Positions 1-9,500 of a stretch of DNA of 64,000 nucleotides are shown piece by piece. The number at the start of each line of letters is the position of its first letter. Within the stretch, counting starts at the first letter, position 1. Below the pieces are notes generated by a model. That model did no database searches and was not told where the DNA came from. It was given only the letters and a program-made list of their open reading frames with translations. Made by a program: the position numbers and the translations under genes. Source of the stretch: Methylovirgula sp. 4M-Z18 (lineage in GTDB: Bacteria > Pseudomonadota > Alphaproteobacteria > Rhizobiales > Beijerinckiaceae); contig NZ_CP149574.1 in assembly GCF_037890675.1 (NCBI RefSeq), positions 1,116,001 to 1,180,000 of the forward strand. Reading direction: 5' to 3'.

Positions 1-2
1 TC

Positions 3-701
3 GTCGAGACCTATGGCGCCAAAGGCTCGCCCTATGCGCAGGATTACGAATGGCTTGGAGAGGCGGACCCGACGCCGGAAGGGGTCGGCTTCTATTATCT
101 CGACCATCTCACCCACAATGTGCAGCGCGGCAATATGGACACGTGGTACAAGTTCTATGCCGAGACGTTCAATTTCCGCGAAATCCGCTTCTTCAATATC
201 GAAGGCAAATTGACCGGACTGCACAGCCGCGCGCTCACCTCGCCCTGCGGCAAGATCCGTATCCCGATCAATGAAAGCAGCGACGACAAGAGCCAGATCG
301 AGGAATATCTGCGGCGCTACAAAGGCGAAGGCATCCAGCATATCGCCGTTGGCACCAACGATATCTATGCGTCGACCGATGCGATCGCAGCACGCGGCCT
401 CGCCTTCATGCCCGGCCCGCCGGAGACCTATTACGAGCGCTCAGCAGTGCGAGTCAAAGACCATCAGGAACCGATCGAGCGCATGAAGAAGCACGGCATT
501 TTGATCGACGGCGAAGGCGTGTTGGACGGCGGCACGACGCGCATCCTCTTGCAGATCTTCTCGAAGACCGTGATCGGCCCGATCTTTTTCGAGTTCATCC
601 AGCGCAAGGGGGACGAGGGTTTTGGTGAAGGCAATTTCCGCGCGCTGTTCGAGTCGATCGAGGAAGACCAGATTCGCCGCGGCGTGTTGAAAGCGTCGTG
701 A
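3..701 (+). CDS. hpd: 4-hydroxyphenylpyruvate dioxygenase, C-terminal part (5' end outside window)
   Basis: The reading frame is open from the window edge, so only the catalytic C-terminal half (about 232 codons) is present. It converts 4-hydroxyphenylpyruvate to homogentisate with a non-haem iron. All three iron ligands of the family can be placed: the His in LDHLTHNV, the His in GEGIQHIAV and the Glu in GPIFFEFIQRKG. The C-terminal helix that closes the active site (EGNFRALFESIEEDQIRRG) is intact. The gene leads into hmgA, fumarylacetoacetase and maiA on the same strand, which fits homogentisate catabolism. The identification is firm; the true start lies upstream. Confidence 0.95.
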   Translation, partial: VETYGAKGSPYAQDYEWLGEADPTPEGVGFYYLDHLTHNVQRGNMDTWYKFYAETFNFREIRFFNIEGKLTGLHSRALTSPCGKIRIPINESSDDKSQIEEYLRRYKGEGIQHIAVGTNDIYASTDAIAARGLAFMPGPPETYYERSAVRVKDHQEPIERMKKHGILIDGEGVLDGGTTRILLQIFSKTVIGPIFFEFIQRKGDEGFGEGNFRALFESIEEDQIRRGVLKAS

Positions 702-721
702 TGTGAACTGCGGGGAGGGGG

Positions 722-840
722 CCGTCATTGCGAGGAGCGCAAGCGACGAAGCAATCCATCCACGCCCTGTGGACATTGGCCGCAATCGGCGCAACCCACG
801 GGTCGGGCGATGGATTGCTTCGCTCCGCTCGCAATGACGG
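722..840. repeat. Inverted pair of the CGTCATTGCGAG...GCAATCCAT intergenic repeat
   Basis: Two arms, 722-759 and 810-840, are near reverse complements of each other. The left arm begins CCGTCATTGCGAGGAGCG and the right arm ends GCTCGCAATGACGG. The same element pair recurs at 63815-63974 and a fragment lies near 11970-11985. Sequences of this type are scattered between genes in many Hyphomicrobiales genomes. Here it separates hpd from hmgA and could fold into a long stem in RNA. Confidence 0.85.
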
Positions 841-875
841 AAAATGTCTCACCGCTCACCCAGTAGGAGGGAACC

Positions 876-2231
876 ATGGATGACATTGCACGCCGGCGGC
901 CATTGCGGGAGAGCGCCGCTTCGATCGCCGAAGGCAACAAAGGCTATATGTCGGGCTTCGGCAATGGCTTCGAAAGCGAGGCGCTGCCTGGCGCGTTGCC
1001 GGTGGGGCGCAATAGCCCGCAAAAATGCCCCTACGGCCTTTATGCCGAGCAATTGTCCGGTTCGCCCTTCACCGCGCCGCGGGTCGCCAACGAGCGTTCG
1101 TGGCTTTATCGCATTCGCCCGACGGTAAAACATTGGGGCCGGTTCGCAAAGATCGATAACGGCTATTGGCGCACGGCGCCATGTGTTGAAACCGAGATGC
1201 CGATCGCGCCCTTGCGCTGGAGCCCGGTGCCGGTGCCGCGCGGCAAGCTCACCTTCCTGAAAGGTATCCGCACGATCACGACGGCGGGCGATGCCGCGAC
1301 TCATGCCGGCATGGCCGCGCACCTTTATTTCATCACCGAGTCGATGCAGGACGAATATTTCTACAATGCTGATGGCGAGATGATGTTCGTCGCGCAAGAG
1401 GGTTCGCTGCGCATCGCGACCGAATTCGGGATCATCGATATCGAGCCGTGCGAAGTGGCGGTCATTCCGCGCGGCGTGAAGATTCGCGTCGAATTGCTGC
1501 AAGGTCCGGCGCGCGGCTATATCTGCGAGAATTACGGCGGCGCGTTCACCTTGCCGGAACGCGGGCCGATCGGCGCCAATTGTCTGGCCAATCAACGCGA
1601 TTTTCTGACCCCCGTCGCGTCCTATGAGGATCACGACGGCGATTGCACGCTCACCGTCAAATGGGGCGGGCAATTGTGGGCCACCCAATTGAAACATTCG
1701 CCGCTCGATGTGGTCGCCTGGCACGGCAATTACGCGCCTTACAAATACGATCTGCGCCATTATTCGCCGGTGGGGCCGATCCTGTACGATCACGCGGACC
1801 CGTCGATCTACACAGTCCTCACATCGCCTTCGGAGACACCCGGTACCGCCAATATCGATTTCGTCGTGTTCTGCGACCGTTGGATGGTGGCGGAAAATAC
1901 GTTCCGGCCGCCTTGGTACCACATGAACGTGATGAGCGAATTCATGGGCCTCGTGCAAGGCGTTTATGACGCCAAGCCGCATGGATTCGTGCCCGGTGGA
2001 TTCTCGCTGCACAATTGCATGTTGCCGCACGGGCCGGACACCGAGGCGTTCGAACATGCCAGCAATATGGAATTGAAGCCGCAACGCCAGACCGATACGA
2101 TGGCCTTCATGTTCGAAACCCGCTTCGCCCAGCGCGTCACGAAATTCGCCGCGGAACTGCCGAGCCTGCAGAAGGATTACGTGGATTGCTGGGCCAATCT
2201 GCAGAAGCATTTCGATCCGAAGCGGCGGTGA
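876..2231 (+). CDS. hmgA: Homogentisate 1,2-dioxygenase
   Basis: This 451-residue protein opens the ring of homogentisate to maleylacetoacetate, an iron-dependent step of tyrosine breakdown. The length and the N-terminal [19 protein letters not shown] stretch are typical of the family. The iron site is visible: His349 and Glu355 in [14 protein letters not shown], and the second His in [11 protein letters not shown]. An AGGAGG ribosome-binding site at 864-869 supports the start. Fumarylacetoacetase begins 3 bases after the stop, so the genes are probably co-transcribed. The call is secure. Confidence 0.97.
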   Translation: MDDIARRRPLRESAASIAEGNKGYMSGFGNGFESEALPGALPVGRNSPQKCPYGLYAEQLSGSPFTAPRVANERSWLYRIRPTVKHWGRFAKIDNGYWRTAPCVETEMPIAPLRWSPVPVPRGKLTFLKGIRTITTAGDAATHAGMAAHLYFITESMQDEYFYNADGEMMFVAQEGSLRIATEFGIIDIEPCEVAVIPRGVKIRVELLQGPARGYICENYGGAFTLPERGPIGANCLANQRDFLTPVASYEDHDGDCTLTVKWGGQLWATQLKHSPLDVVAWHGNYAPYKYDLRHYSPVGPILYDHADPSIYTVLTSPSETPGTANIDFVVFCDRWMVAENTFRPPWYHMNVMSEFMGLVQGVYDAKPHGFVPGGFSLHNCMLPHGPDTEAFEHASNMELKPQRQTDTMAFMFETRFAQRVTKFAAELPSLQKDYVDCWANLQKHFDPKRR

Positions 2232-2233
2232 TC

Positions 2234-3562
2234 ATGGTGCATCTCGACGAGACACATTCGCCGCGAAGGAAAAGCTGGGTGGCGAGCGCGAACGCGCCGC
2301 TGAGCGACTTTCCCATTCAGAATCTGCCTTACGGCGTGTTCAGCACCGCCGGCGCCTTGCCACGCGTGGGCGTCGCGATCGGGGACAGCCTTCTCGATCT
2401 TGCGCTGCTCGAGAAGGCGGGCGTGCTCGTCACAAAACCCGGCGAGGCGATCTTCGCGCGCCGCGAACTCAACCCGTTCATGGCGCTCGGCCCCAAGGTC
2501 TGGCAGGCGACGCGGCGCGCGCTCAGCGATCTTCTGGAGGAGAGCAATCCGCGCCTGCGCGATGATGCGGAGCTGCGGCAGGCGAGCCTCGTGCCGATGG
2601 CGTCGGCAAAGATGCATCTGCCGATCTTCGTGCGGAGCTTCACGGATTTTTACGCGTCGAGGGAACACGCCACCAATGTCGGCGTGCTGTTCCGCGATCC
2701 GGCCAATGCCTTGATGCCGAATTGGCTGCATATTCCGATCGGCTACAATGGCCGCGCCAGCACGGTCGTGGTGAGCGGAACGGACATCCGGCGACCGCTC
2801 GGGCAATTGAAGCCGCCGACGAGCGATGCGCCAGTCTTCGGCCCGTGCCAGAAGCTCGATTTCGAACTGGAACTCGGCGCTATTGTCGGTGTGCCCAATC
2901 CGATGGGAGAGCCCGTCACCGTGGCCGAGGCCTATGACATGATCTTCGGCTATGTCCTGCTCAACGATTGGTCGGCGCGCGACATTCAGGCTTGGGAATA
3001 TCAACCGCTCGGACCGTTTCAGGCGAAGGCTTTCGCGACCAGCATCAGCCCATGGGTGATAACGCGCGCGGCCCTAGAGCCGTTCCGCGTGACGACGCCG
3101 CCACGCGAGAAACCGCTGCTGCCCTATTTGCAAGAAACGAGCGCGAACAATTTCGACCTGCATCTCGAGGTGACGCTCGCGACGAAAGATGCGCCGCGCG
3201 CCAGCGTGATCAGCCGCACCAATTACAAATACATGTATTATTCCGCCGCGCAGCAATTGGCGCATCATGCTGTCTCGGGATGCGCCATGTGCATCGGCGA
3301 CCTTTTGGGCTCCGGCACGATCTCGGGACCGACGCGCGACGCTTTGGGCTCGCTGCTGGAGATGACGCGCAACGGCAAGGAGCCGGTGACGCTCGACGAC
3401 GGCGCGACGCGGACTTTTCTTCAGGACGGCGATTGCCTTACGCTATCCGGCTGGGCGGCAGGCGATGGCCATCGTATCGGCTTTGGCACATGCGCCGGCG
3501 CCATTCTTCCCGCGCCAGTGGAGCGGGATTGGCGGGCAGTCAAAGGAGAGGGCGGCGAATGA
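2234..3562 (+). CDS. fahA: Fumarylacetoacetase (fumarylacetoacetate hydrolase)
   Basis: The enzyme cleaves fumarylacetoacetate to fumarate and acetoacetate, the last step of homogentisate catabolism. From the ATG at 2234 it has 442 residues, the usual size for the eukaryote-type enzyme with an N-terminal SH3-like domain and a C-terminal FAH fold. The metal and substrate region is seen in FVRSFTDFYASREHATNVG, in the FELELGAIVG Glu pair and in LNDWSARDIQAWEYQPLGPF. The frame is open further upstream inside hmgA, but this ATG follows hmgA directly and matches the family N-terminus. Its stop overlaps the start of maiA (ATGA), suggesting translational coupling. Confidence 0.95.
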   Translation: MVHLDETHSPRRKSWVASANAPLSDFPIQNLPYGVFSTAGALPRVGVAIGDSLLDLALLEKAGVLVTKPGEAIFARRELNPFMALGPKVWQATRRALSDLLEESNPRLRDDAELRQASLVPMASAKMHLPIFVRSFTDFYASREHATNVGVLFRDPANALMPNWLHIPIGYNGRASTVVVSGTDIRRPLGQLKPPTSDAPVFGPCQKLDFELELGAIVGVPNPMGEPVTVAEAYDMIFGYVLLNDWSARDIQAWEYQPLGPFQAKAFATSISPWVITRAALEPFRVTTPPREKPLLPYLQETSANNFDLHLEVTLATKDAPRASVISRTNYKYMYYSAAQQLAHHAVSGCAMCIGDLLGSGTISGPTRDALGSLLEMTRNGKEPVTLDDGATRTFLQDGDCLTLSGWAAGDGHRIGFGTCAGAILPAPVERDWRAVKGEGGE

Positions 3563-4197
3563 AGCTTTACAGCTATTGGCGCAGCTCCGCGGCATACCGC
3601 GTGCGCATCGGCTTGAATCTCAAACAGGTGACATATGAGACCGTGCCGATTCATCTGTTGCGCGACGGCGGCGAGCAATTGAAGCCAGCCTATCGCAAGA
3701 TCAATCCCAACGCCCTCGTTCCCGCGCTGGAACTCGACGACGGCAACATTCTCACGCAGTCGTTGGCGATACTAGATTATTTCGAAGAGACGCACAGTGA
3801 GCCGCCGTTATTGCCGCGCGATCCTCTCAAGCGGGCACGGATTCGTGCTGCGGCACAAATCATCGCGCTCGATGTGCATCCGATCAACAATCTGCGGATT
3901 CTGACCTATCTGAAATCACAGGAGGGGCTCGATCAAGATCATGTCAAGGCCTGGGCAAAGCATTGGATGCACCACGGATTGACTGCTTACGCCGCGATGA
4001 TCGAGCCCGGCGTGCGCTTCAGTTTCGGCGACGCGCCGACACTTGCCGACGTGTGCCTGATCCCGCAGCTCTACAATGCCCGGCGCTGGCACCTCGACTT
4101 GCAGGACCTGCCGCGGCTCCTTGAAATCGAGGCGGCATGCAACGACATCCCGGCCTTTGCCGCGGCGGCGCCGGAGCGCCAGCCGGACGCCGAATGA
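3559..4197 (+). CDS. maiA: Maleylacetoacetate isomerase (zeta-class GST)
   Basis: This 212-residue zeta-class glutathione transferase isomerises maleylacetoacetate to fumarylacetoacetate. The N-terminal thioredoxin-like domain carries the family active-site motif SSAAYRVRIGLNLK and the glutathione-binding region NALVPALELDDG followed by ILTQSLAILDYFEE. The helical C-terminal domain contains DVHPINNLRIL, characteristic of this class. The ATG overlaps the stop of fumarylacetoacetase by four bases (ATGA). With hmgA and fumarylacetoacetase it forms a compact catabolic operon. Confidence 0.94.
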   Translation: MKLYSYWRSSAAYRVRIGLNLKQVTYETVPIHLLRDGGEQLKPAYRKINPNALVPALELDDGNILTQSLAILDYFEETHSEPPLLPRDPLKRARIRAAAQIIALDVHPINNLRILTYLKSQEGLDQDHVKAWAKHWMHHGLTAYAAMIEPGVRFSFGDAPTLADVCLIPQLYNARRWHLDLQDLPRLLEIEAACNDIPAFAAAAPERQPDAE

Positions 4198-4201
4198 ACC
4201 T

Positions 4202-5086
4202 TTATTTCAGCTTGCCCTTCGTCGTGGGAAAGTCGCGCCAATAATCGCCTGTGCCGCGGCGGATGACGTGATCTTCGCTTAGGATTTCGAACGGCGAATG
4301 GTCCGGCAAGGCGCGCAGCTTCGCGTAAAGTGGTGTGAACGCGGTGTCCTTGAGCAGGTTGAACAGGTCGGCGAATTGATCGATGACGAAATAGGTCGCC
4401 TGGAAATCGTCGATATAATAGCCGGTGCGCAAAACCCGCTCCAATTGGAACGCGAGCTGGTTGGAGGAGGGATCCTGCGTCGCATATTGGGCCTCGCCGA
4501 AAGACGAGACGATGCCGGCGCCGTAAATCTGAATGCCTTGCGGTTTGCGGATGAGGCCGAATTCGATCGTGTACCAGTTGAGCCGCGCCAGGAATTTCAC
4601 GCCCTTGTTGTCCACCGCCTCGAGGCCGATGCGGCCATATTGCTGCATGTAATCGGCATAGGCCGGATTGGTCAGCAGCGGCACGTGGCCGAAGACGTCG
4701 TGGAAAATATCCGGCTCCTCGAGATAGTCGAGTTGCTCGCGCGAGCGGATGAATGTGCCGGCGGGAAAGCGCCGGTTCGCCAGCATCTGGAAAAACGGCC
4801 GCGAGGGAATGAGTCCAGGCACGGCGACGACTTCCCAGCCTGTTGCGGCGCCCAAACGCTTGTTCATCTCGGCAAAATTCGGAATCGTCTCGGCGCGCAG
4901 GCCCAGAATGTCGAGCCCGTCGAGATATTCCTGCGCCACATGGCCCGCGAGCACGCGCAACTGGCGCTCGTACAAGGTGCCCCACGTCGCGTGATCGTCG
5001 GCGCTGTAGCGTTCCCAAGCCTGATCGATCAGGCAATCTTCCAGAGTCTGTGCAGTTAAAACAGCGTGACCCGCCATCGCGTTCAC
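4202..5086 (-). CDS. phhA: Phenylalanine 4-monooxygenase
   Basis: This 294-residue, single-domain bacterial phenylalanine hydroxylase makes tyrosine from phenylalanine using iron and a pterin cofactor. The iron ligands are His129 and His134 in FHDVFGHVPLL and Glu175 in LNWYTIEFGLI. It lacks the regulatory ACT domain of animal enzymes, as expected. It is convergent with maiA (4 bases between stops) and so has its own promoter. Together with the neighbouring genes it gives a phenylalanine-to-fumarate route, with only the tyrosine transaminase missing from the window. Confidence 0.96.
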   Translation of the reverse strand: MNAMAGHAVLTAQTLEDCLIDQAWERYSADDHATWGTLYERQLRVLAGHVAQEYLDGLDILGLRAETIPNFAEMNKRLGAATGWEVVAVPGLIPSRPFFQMLANRRFPAGTFIRSREQLDYLEEPDIFHDVFGHVPLLTNPAYADYMQQYGRIGLEAVDNKGVKFLARLNWYTIEFGLIRKPQGIQIYGAGIVSSFGEAQYATQDPSSNQLAFQLERVLRTGYYIDDFQATYFVIDQFADLFNLLKDTAFTPLYAKLRALPDHSPFEILSEDHVIRRGTGDYWRDFPTTKGKLK

Positions 5087-5212
5087 TCCCTATGGCAAAA
5101 GCGCGAAATGCGCTTGAACGAACGGCCGCAGATGCGTTGCCGCTCTCCTTTGACGGTCAAAATACGCTTGTTGCGAGCCGAAGGCAAAGATTGTCCGGGA
5201 TAAGGCCCGCGT

Positions 5213-5227
5213 ATCATTTTGAATGAT
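5213..5227. promoter_or_regulatory. 15-bp palindrome upstream of phhA, possible operator
   Basis: ATCATTTTGAATGAT is a perfect dyad (ATCATT/AATGAT around TTG) about 130 bases upstream of the phhA start and 77 bases upstream of the small oxidase subunit gene. Its size and AT-rich character resemble sites bound by Lrp/AsnC-type regulators, which often control phenylalanine hydroxylase genes. The assignment is inference. Confidence 0.3.
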
Positions 5228-5303
5228 CATGAGAAGCATTGAAAGTCGTTGAAACGCAGACTATTCTTCAAGGTGTGGGGGGCGCATTTTGCAGGAGGCC
5301 CAT

Positions 5304-5441
5304 ATGCTTCCGTTTGACGAATCGACCGCATCGCCGGAGCTTTCCGAGCATCTGGAAACTTATCACCGCTTCGTCCATATCATCTGGTGGTCGGCGGCCG
5401 GTATTTTGGCGGTGCTCATTTTCCTCGCGATATTCACGTAA
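5304..5441 (+). CDS. Small aa3-type cytochrome c oxidase subunit IV-like membrane protein (45 aa)
   Basis: A 45-codon gene begins at the ATG at 5304, preceded by a perfect AGGAGG at 5293-5298. The product has a short polar N-terminus (SPELSEHLETYHRFVHI) and one transmembrane helix (WWSAAGILAVLIFLAIFT). This layout matches the proteobacterial aa3-type oxidase subunit IV family (COX4_pro_2), a single-helix accessory subunit of cytochrome oxidase. No other oxidase gene is nearby, which is common for this small subunit. It lies between phhA and zapA, both on the other strand. Confidence 0.75.
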   Translation: MLPFDESTASPELSEHLETYHRFVHIIWWSAAGILAVLIFLAIFT

Positions 5442-5456
5442 GCGCGAGAGCCGGTC

Positions 5457-5825
5457 TTAAGCCTTCGAGGAATTGCGCATCTCTTGCGCCAAATGTTCGA
5501 TCCGCGCCGCGGCGTTGTCGATCGCGTCGGCGGCCGTCGTCATGGCAATGTCGCCGGTATTGGCGAGCAATTGCCGCTCCTGCTTGAGATTGGCGAGTTC
5601 CGCCGTCAGCTCGGCGATTTTCTGCTGGGCGTCGTTCGCTTCGTCGGCAATCGCGATGGACGCCATCATGGTGAGGCGCTGGTCGCCGATCTCACCGAAA
5701 GCCTGCCGCAGTTCCGAGACCTTGTCGTCAACCTTCTTGGCCAGTCCCTCGAGATGAGCTTCCTCGCCGTCGCCGCAGGCCATGCGAAAGATTTTCCCAG
5801 CGATGGTGACGGTGACTTGTGCCAA
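5457..5825 (-). CDS. zapA: Cell division protein ZapA
   Basis: The 122-residue product starts MAQVTVTIAGKIFRMACGDGEE, the beta-strand FtsZ-interacting head of ZapA. A long coiled coil follows (about residues 25-115), in which the protein dimerises and tetramerises to bundle FtsZ filaments at the division site. Length and architecture are typical of alphaproteobacterial ZapA. It directly follows a DUF4164-type coiled-coil gene on the same strand (2 bases apart), a common alphaproteobacterial order upstream of tkt. Confidence 0.88.
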   Translation of the reverse strand: MAQVTVTIAGKIFRMACGDGEEAHLEGLAKKVDDKVSELRQAFGEIGDQRLTMMASIAIADEANDAQQKIAELTAELANLKQERQLLANTGDIAMTTAADAIDNAAARIEHLAQEMRNSSKA

Positions 5826-5827
5826 AT

Positions 5828-6118
5828 CTAGTCCTCCTGTCCATCTGCCGCCCCCAGAACGGCCCGGATTGTCGCGGAGGCTTTTTCCAAACGGTCGGAA
5901 ACCCCCTGGTTGGCGGATTCAAGGCTTTTGGTCCGCGCGAGCGCTGCATCCAATTCGACCGCCAGACGCGAGCGGTCGTCTTGCATGATCGCCAGCTCCT
6001 CCGACAGGTCGGCACGGTTCGCGTCATCTCGCGCGCGGCGCTCGGCCGCGACTTCGAGTTGATCGAGGGCGGCGGACAAGCGCTTCAAGGCAGCGTCGAG
6101 GCGGAGTGGTGTTTTCAT
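5828..6118 (-). CDS. DUF4164-type coiled-coil protein
   Basis: This gene encodes a 96-residue, highly charged and almost wholly helical protein (MKTPLRLDAALKRLSAALDQL onward) with no signal peptide. It resembles the DUF4164 family found just upstream of zapA in alphaproteobacteria, so a role near ZapA or division is an inference from position. The ATG at 6118 was chosen; an in-frame TTG at 6127 lies closer to an AGGAAG and would add three residues. It is divergent from tkt. Confidence 0.7.
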   Translation of the reverse strand: MKTPLRLDAALKRLSAALDQLEVAAERRARDDANRADLSEELAIMQDDRSRLAVELDAALARTKSLESANQGVSDRLEKASATIRAVLGAADGQED

Positions 6119-6348
6119 GAGAATCAAGCACTTCCTTAAGAAACATTAAGCTCCACCTCAGCCGGTCAGTCAATCTCCCCGGATTTTTGCCCAAAAAATC
6201 AGCAGGTTTCGACCGACGCCTGCCGGAGCGGCCTTGCGACAGCGAAGCACTTTGACTCGGCAAGGTGAGGTGGTATCAAGCGCAGGCACTTCAATACGAT
6301 CAACTCGCCGCACGCGGCTGGTCGGTCAAGTTTGGGATGAAATAGCCT

Positions 6349-8331
6349 ATGGCAGTAGATGTGACCCCCGATTCGATGGCCAACGCCATCCGTTTCCTTT
6401 CGATCGACGGCGTTGAAAAGGCGAAATCGGGCCATCCCGGATTGCCGATGGGCGCAGCCGACATCGCGACCGTCCTGTTCAATCAGGTGATGAAATACGA
6501 TCCGGCCGATCCGGCCTGGCCTAATCGCGATCGCTTCGTGCTGTCGGCGGGCCACGGCTCGATGCTGCTCTATTCGATCCTCTACCTGACCGGGACGACC
6601 GGCATGAGCATCGAGGATCTGCAACAATTCCGTCAGCTTGGCTCGATCACGCCGGGCCATCCAGAGGTGCATCACACCAAGGGCGTCGAGACGACCACCG
6701 GGCCGCTCGGCCAGGGCCTCGCGACCTCGGTCGGCATGGCGCTCGCCGAGCGCATGCTGAACGCGGAATTCGGTTCTATCGTCGACCATTATACCTATGT
6801 GCTCGCCTCGGACGGCGATCTGATGGAGGGCGTCAGTCAGGAATCCATCGCCATTGCCGGCCATCTGCGCTTGTCGAAATTGATCGTGATGCACGACGAC
6901 AACGGCATTTCCATCGACGGCCCGCTCTCGATCTCCAATTCGGTCGATCAGGTGCTGCGCTTCCAATCCGCCGGTTGGAATGCGGTGCGGATCGACGGCC
7001 ATGATCAGAAGGCGATCCTGCAGGCGATCCGCGATGCGCAGGCGTCCGACAAGCCGAGCTATATCGGCTGCCGCACCACCATCGGCTTTGGCTTGCCGAC
7101 CAAGGCAGGCACCGCGAAGGCGCATGGCGAGGCACCCGGCGCGGCGGAAGTCGCCGGCGCGCGCGAGAAGCTCGGCTGGCCCTATCCGCCCTTCGTCGTG
7201 CCGGACGAAATCCTGAGTGCCTGGCGCAAGGCTGGCGAGGCCGGCCAGCGTCATCACAAGGAATGGGCGGCGGCGCTTGCCACGCTCGATCCGGCCAAGC
7301 GCGCCGAATTCGAACGCCGTGTGAAAGGCGAACTGCCGGCGGCGCTCACGGACGTGGTGCTCGCGACCAAGAAGGCGCTGGCGAGCGATGCCACCGAAAT
7401 CGCCACCCGCAAGGCCGGCGAAGCGGTGCTGAAGGTGCTCGCTCCGGTCGTCCCCGAACTGGTGACGGGCTCGGCCGACTTGACGCCGTCGAACAACACC
7501 AAGGTCGCGGCGACGCCGGAAATCTCGCCCGGAAATTTCGCCGGCCGCTATGTCCATTGGGGCATTCGCGAACATGGCATGGCCGCCGCGTGCAACGGCA
7601 TCGCGCTGCATGGCGGGCTCATCCCGTCCGACGCGACCTTCATGGTCTTCACCGACTACGCTCGCCCAGCCATCCGCCTCGCGGCGCTGATGGGCATCCG
7701 TGTCATTCACGTGATGACCCATGACTCGATCGGCCTCGGCGAAGACGGCCCGACCCACCAGCCGGTCGAGCATCTGGCGGCCTTGCGCGCCATTCCCAAT
7801 CTCCTGGTCTTCCGTCCGGCCGATCACACCGAGACGCTGGAATGCTGGGAGCTGGCTTTGCGCTCCGCCCATTCGCCGTCGATCCTCGCCCTGACGCGGC
7901 AAAACCTGCCGCAGCAGCGCAAGACCTTCGTGGCCGAAAACCTCAGCGGCAAGGGCGCCTATGAGCTCGTTCCCGCCAATGGCAAGGCGCAAGTCTCGCT
8001 CTTTGCTTCGGGCTCGGAAGTCGCGATCGCCGTCGATGCGCAGAAGGCGCTCGCCGAGAAGGGCATTGCCGCACGCGTCGTGTCCGTGCCGTGCATGGAT
8101 CTGTTCGAGCAGCAGGACGAAGCCTATCGCCAGTCGGTGATCGGCGATGCGCCGGTCCGCATCGCGGTGGAAGCGGCGGTCCGCCAGAGCTGGGATCACA
8201 TCATCGGCGACAAGGGCGGTTTCGTCGGCATGAAGAGCTTTGGCGCCAGCGGCCCCTATAAGGCGCTGTACGAGCATTTCGGCATTACGCCGCAAGCCGT
8301 GGTGGAAGAAGCACTCAAGCAGATTGGCTGA
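6349..8331 (+). CDS. tkt: Transketolase
   Basis: A 660-residue thiamine-diphosphate enzyme of the pentose phosphate and Calvin cycles that moves two-carbon ketol units between sugars. Visible signatures include [13 protein letters not shown] at the N-terminus, [13 protein letters not shown], the thiamine-diphosphate motif [11 protein letters not shown] continuing to DDNGISIDG, and the catalytic Glu in WGIREHGMA. The length is normal. It opens a same-strand series tkt, gap, pgk, fba, all of which act on triose and sugar phosphates. Confidence 0.97.
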   Translation: MAVDVTPDSMANAIRFLSIDGVEKAKSGHPGLPMGAADIATVLFNQVMKYDPADPAWPNRDRFVLSAGHGSMLLYSILYLTGTTGMSIEDLQQFRQLGSITPGHPEVHHTKGVETTTGPLGQGLATSVGMALAERMLNAEFGSIVDHYTYVLASDGDLMEGVSQESIAIAGHLRLSKLIVMHDDNGISIDGPLSISNSVDQVLRFQSAGWNAVRIDGHDQKAILQAIRDAQASDKPSYIGCRTTIGFGLPTKAGTAKAHGEAPGAAEVAGAREKLGWPYPPFVVPDEILSAWRKAGEAGQRHHKEWAAALATLDPAKRAEFERRVKGELPAALTDVVLATKKALASDATEIATRKAGEAVLKVLAPVVPELVTGSADLTPSNNTKVAATPEISPGNFAGRYVHWGIREHGMAAACNGIALHGGLIPSDATFMVFTDYARPAIRLAALMGIRVIHVMTHDSIGLGEDGPTHQPVEHLAALRAIPNLLVFRPADHTETLECWELALRSAHSPSILALTRQNLPQQRKTFVAENLSGKGAYELVPANGKAQVSLFASGSEVAIAVDAQKALAEKGIAARVVSVPCMDLFEQQDEAYRQSVIGDAPVRIAVEAAVRQSWDHIIGDKGGFVGMKSFGASGPYKALYEHFGITPQAVVEEALKQIG

Positions 8332-8371
8332 TGGGCCGGCGCAACGCAGGTCCATCGAAAAGGAGAAAGTC

Positions 8372-9379
8372 ATGGCAGTAAAGGTTGCAATTAACGGCTT
8401 TGGGCGTATCGGCCGCAATGTGCTGCGCGCGATCTACGAGTCCGGCCGAAAGGACATCGAGGTCGTGGCGATCAACGACCTTGGCCCGGTCGAGACGAAC
8501 GCGCATCTGCTGCGCTTCGACTCGGTACATGGCAAATTCCCGCATGAGGTGAAGGTCGACGGCGACACGATCAACCTCGGCGGCGGTCCGATCAAGGTGA
8601 CGGCGGTGCGCAATCCCGCTGAATTGCCGCATGCGGCGATGGGCGTGGACATTGCGCTCGAATGCACAGGCATTTTCACCGCGCGCGACAAGGCTGCAGC
8701 CCACTTGACCGCAGGCGCGAAGCGCGTCCTCGTCTCGGCTCCGGCGGATGGCGCCGACCTGACGGTCGTGTTCGGTGTCAACGACGACAAGCTGACGAAG
8801 GATCACCTCGTCGTCTCGAACGCGTCGTGCACCACGAACTGCCTGACGCCTGTCGCCAAAGTGCTGCACGATGCCATCGGCATCGACCACGGCTTCATGA
8901 CCACGATCCATTCCTACACCGGCGACCAGCCGACGCTGGATACGCTCCACAAGGATCTCTATCGCGGCCGCGCGGCGGCGCTCTCGATGATCCCGACGAC
9001 GACCGGCGCCGCCAAGGCCGTCGGCCTCGTGATGCCGGAACTCAAGGGTAAGCTCGACGGCTCCTCGATCCGCGTGCCGACGCCGAATGTCTCGGTGGTC
9101 GACCTGAAGTTCGTCGCCAAGCGCGCGACCACCAAGGAAGAAGTGAACGAGGCGATCAAGGCGGCAGCCGACGGTCGGCTGAAGGGCATCCTTGGCTACA
9201 CCAACCATCCGAACGTCTCGAGCGATTTCAACCACGATCCGCATTCCTCGGTCTTCCACATGGATCAGACCAAGGTGATCGATGGCACATTCGTGCGCAT
9301 CCTCTCCTGGTACGATAACGAATGGGGCTTCTCCAACCGCATGTCCGATACGGCGGTTGCGATGGGCAAGCTGATCTGA
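8372..9379 (+). CDS. gap: Glyceraldehyde-3-phosphate dehydrogenase, type I
   Basis: This 335-residue enzyme oxidises glyceraldehyde 3-phosphate to 1,3-bisphosphoglycerate (or the reverse in gluconeogenesis). The N-terminal nucleotide-binding sequence [16 protein letters not shown] and the active site [10 protein letters not shown] with catalytic Cys153 are present, as is the C-terminal [13 protein letters not shown]. The ATG at 8372 follows AAAGGAGAAAG, a good ribosome-binding site. It sits 40 bases after tkt and is followed by a strong terminator-like hairpin. Confidence 0.97.
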   Translation: MAVKVAINGFGRIGRNVLRAIYESGRKDIEVVAINDLGPVETNAHLLRFDSVHGKFPHEVKVDGDTINLGGGPIKVTAVRNPAELPHAAMGVDIALECTGIFTARDKAAAHLTAGAKRVLVSAPADGADLTVVFGVNDDKLTKDHLVVSNASCTTNCLTPVAKVLHDAIGIDHGFMTTIHSYTGDQPTLDTLHKDLYRGRAAALSMIPTTTGAAKAVGLVMPELKGKLDGSSIRVPTPNVSVVDLKFVAKRATTKEEVNEAIKAAADGRLKGILGYTNHPNVSSDFNHDPHSSVFHMDQTKVIDGTFVRILSWYDNEWGFSNRMSDTAVAMGKLI

Positions 9380-9390
9380 TTTCGATGACG

Positions 9391-9419
9391 CGGCGCTTGC
9401 AACAGCAGGCGCCGTTTTT
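9391..9419 (+). terminator. Rho-independent terminator after gap
   Basis: A hairpin with arms CGGCGC (9391-9396) and GCGCCG (9409-9414), extended by TTGC/GCA pairing, is followed at once by TTTTT. It lies 12 bases after the gap stop and would separate tkt-gap from pgk, at least partly. Confidence 0.75.
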
Positions 9420-9500
9420 CTTAGAGCATTTTCCACGGAAGTCATCCGGCTTTCCGACGAGAAAAGCGCGACGCAACAAAACGCCTGCAGGATGGGGACA

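Noticed and set aside
849-2210. 453-codon frame antisense to hmgA
   Set aside because: Exact shadow of a well-conserved gene; the product is His/Arg-rich and resembles no family.
5087-5303. Possible 6S RNA, sought because 6S is often near zapA
   Set aside because: No long bulged hairpin or typical closing stem could be drawn in this stretch.
6199-8418. 739-codon frame antisense to tkt
   Set aside because: Shadow frame caused by high third-position GC in transketolase; no start context and no family likeness.
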